Assembly: GCF_000060285.1 (NCBI RefSeq) | Contig: NC_008555.1 | Span: 2,170,001-2,234,000, forward strand | From: Listeria welshimeri serovar 6b str. SLCC5334 | Lineage (GTDB): Bacteria > Bacillota > Bacilli > Lactobacillales > Listeriaceae | Length of the DNA stretch: 64,000 bases | Direction of reading: 5' to 3' | In this document: positions 63,501 through 64,000 of the stretch, one piece after another | Position numbering within the stretch: position 1 is the stretch's first letter | Layout of the letters: the number at the start of each line of letters is the position of its first letter | Notes under the pieces: generated by a model | Database searches by the model: none | What the model saw: the letters and a program-made list of their open reading frames with translations, nothing else | What the model was told of the DNA's origin: nothing | Program-made: the position numbers and the translations under genes

Positions 63501-63994
63501 AGAATAACTTTATCAACCACGCCACTATTAAGCGTTGGGTAGGTATAAACAAGCTGGCGACTTGCTTTGTTATAACTTGGAGTCACACCGGCAATCTTTA
63601 AATCGTTAAGTGATTGATTAAACTCTCCATTCTTTGGTAAATTAATAACTAACTTAGCATTTTTGTAACTTGTATTTGGCCCTGTGATTTTCAAATAGAC
63701 ATTATAATTAACTGTTTGTCCAGATTCAATCACATCTTTTTGGGCATTAATACTAAAGTCACCAGAATAATTCCCAATCGGAAAAGATCGTGCATTTTTA
63801 GTTTTATCTTCCGACGTTTCTTTTAAAGGTTCTGAAGTAGTTTCATTTGAAGTTACTTCTTCAGCATCCTTTTCTATTGTAGTTACTTCTTCCTTGCTTG
63901 ATTCTTCTCCCTTTTTTCCCTCCGCCCAAACTGAAAATGGAAGGAGTGAAACGATAAGTAAAGTACAAATTAATATAATTACTAATTTTTTCAA
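60548..63994 (-). CDS. LPXTG cell-wall protein with MucBP repeats
   Basis: A 1148-residue surface protein. The signal peptide (KKLVIILICTLLIVSLLPFSV, cleavage after WAEG likely) is followed by an acidic Thr/Glu/Ser spacer, long beta-sandwich adhesin regions (~85-960), two MucBP domains (GPVTVRHMDQNNKQI and DGQVIVDYVDKKGEKL, ~985-1110), and the sorting motif LPQTGD, a membrane helix and the tail IMRKK. Sortase A would link it to peptidoglycan. The first codon is a TTG six bases from the window edge; its ribosome site is outside, so a start slightly further upstream is not excluded. Confidence 0.9.
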   Translation of the reverse strand: MKKLVIILICTLLIVSLLPFSVWAEGKKGEESSKEEVTTIEKDAEEVTSNETTSEPLKETSEDKTKNARSFPIGNYSGDFSINAQKDVIESGQTVNYNVYLKITGPNTSYKNAKLVINLPKNGEFNQSLNDLKIAGVTPSYNKASRQLVYTYPTLNSGVVDKVILKISTKNGYTPNGTKLEVTGEFSADNLSEKVTEQAETSVNATATTALSNDFTSVENSVNHNPSQGDVGIWSFNLNIPKKSTGSLFIEEGKKIIIEYTLADNLDYLGVAGDTPEPTKIEGQKLTWELAAPTYLEQEKATSLLNKTFQIRTFFQTTIPNFTTVENKAIATTNFITLSDSIIDKANASVSVSANDPSTIPPTIGSVYAPAHRGPVDANWGVATTTGNPDIKVYDTAKLGFSLMLNSAMNDSPWYDFLYYDAYYNIDDNLDLEYFRSGDFYFKPNNSYPGWAELKKSPKYNLLVKYDGDTEWTTLKENVELSKMYTRKELGIPDDKHVSKVWLHFTYAPAGMYGAHLSFYTTVKDGYVGEVRNSAQINMYGADSQDYVHYFNDTNPWPEAWKNYAGDRTAQIIPQPTGKNKFVQGAVTFDDTDGNLINTGDNSITVNLESNKASISRLTGPFESSVLLPSGVKMAKTDQNGFKVSVLKDNYQNSGRQLLKVVWDKKTLLPAEKLSAKINVIVSKEAPSNMTVEMFGFLKDKDFNVPEVTGTESISDTRIEIDTNDINQNGDSEEARITAGNHYILNTNNYLKISKTVKGNRDKQYSSMANATTDSMVSYQLALENESDKKVSNMVLIDVLPSGDDVGITDNSKRGSMFDLALTKEINVPNEWKNKVDVTYSTTKNPKLSGVLDKHTIYPQGAAPLVDNVDAVEADWLNASEVTDWSKIHAFKIELKESAEWIKGQSMKIQFDLKTPKKNQVDQALLNQKTKKEKRAAWNSFAITVNNSQAIEPAQVGVALNDSVGPVTVRHMDQNNKQIAPSEILTGNYGEAFTAKQKEIKDYTLVKTPANVKGTFNEQAQTVTFIYQKVNDGQVIVDYVDKKGEKLTDSVVLTGKLNTNYTTTAKKITGYKLYKKPKNAVGKFSDSVQTVTYVYDKERIFSIHSSEGTHEIKNTKKLPQTGDSERGFRWFTLGMIFLSGAFIIMRKK

Positions 63995-64000
63995 AATGAT

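Noticed and set aside
1-64000. CRISPR arrays, rRNA genes, prophage or replication origin
   Set aside because: No regularly spaced short repeats, no rRNA sequence, no phage structural or integrase genes and no cluster of DnaA boxes were seen.

Overview
The window is a chromosomal segment of a low-GC Firmicute and almost certainly Listeria sensu stricto (L. monocytogenes or a close relative). The basis is gene order and family recognition. From memory, the order cdaR-cdaA, maltose operon, kimA, tRNA cluster, aldolase/PTS operon, a sigma-B-promoted ~516-nt RNA matching Rli47/SbrE in position and length, nrd operon, sepA, csbD-like gene, Gfo/Idh-ThuA operon, Crp/Fnr pair, sigma-54 regulon and two LPXTG proteins follows the EGD-e lmo2119-lmo2179 interval. 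The sequence alone does not settle the species. Most of the window is chromosomal backbone with a few accessory insertions.

Region 1 (1-16.8 kb). The 3' part of cdaR lies beyond the left edge; cdaA (c-di-AMP cyclase) overlaps cdaR. A TagC/phage-receptor-binding-protein-like beta-propeller gene stands alone between cdaA and the maltose locus. The maltose locus is malE-malF-malG-malA-malP with an upstream maltogenic amylase and a LacI-type regulator. Both mal promoters share one layout: a palindromic operator 13 nt upstream of the -35, and a cre site over the -35. kimA, a K+ importer of a family that c-di-AMP inhibits, follows 13 kb from cdaA.

Region 2 (17-31.7 kb). Five tRNA genes (Glu-Thr-Tyr-Gln-Lys) sit on one transcript, followed by two gene remnants, a Crp/Fnr C-terminal piece and a possible SUKH-like fragment. 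Next come a fructose-family PTS with two class II aldolases and its PRD regulator, a NatAB-like ABC transporter, a GNAT enzyme, the Rli47-like RNA, a GntR/PTS-IIC pair and a divergent LysR/YeiH pair.

Region 3 (31.7-46.9 kb). Two MazG-type enzymes precede the class Ib ribonucleotide reductase operon nrdE-nrdF-flavodoxin-thioredoxin. Its promoter carries two NrdR boxes and is followed by a strong terminator hairpin in the leader. sepA and a CsbD-like gene follow, then a five-gene sugar-oxidation operon with an AraC regulator, two Crp/Fnr regulators, a glyoxalase II-like hydrolase and a glyoxalase.

Region 4 (46.9-64 kb). An intact IS3-family (IS150-type) element has split the hairpin of a bidirectional terminator, with a 3-bp target duplication. 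A nitronate monooxygenase, an MFS transporter and a CoA-transferase form an operon behind a consensus sigma-54 promoter with two upstream palindromes; its enhancer-binding protein is encoded next door. A diguanylate cyclase, a small membrane protein and two large LPXTG surface proteins end the window. One of these is split by a -1 frameshift, which separates the secreted repeats from their cell-wall sorting signal.
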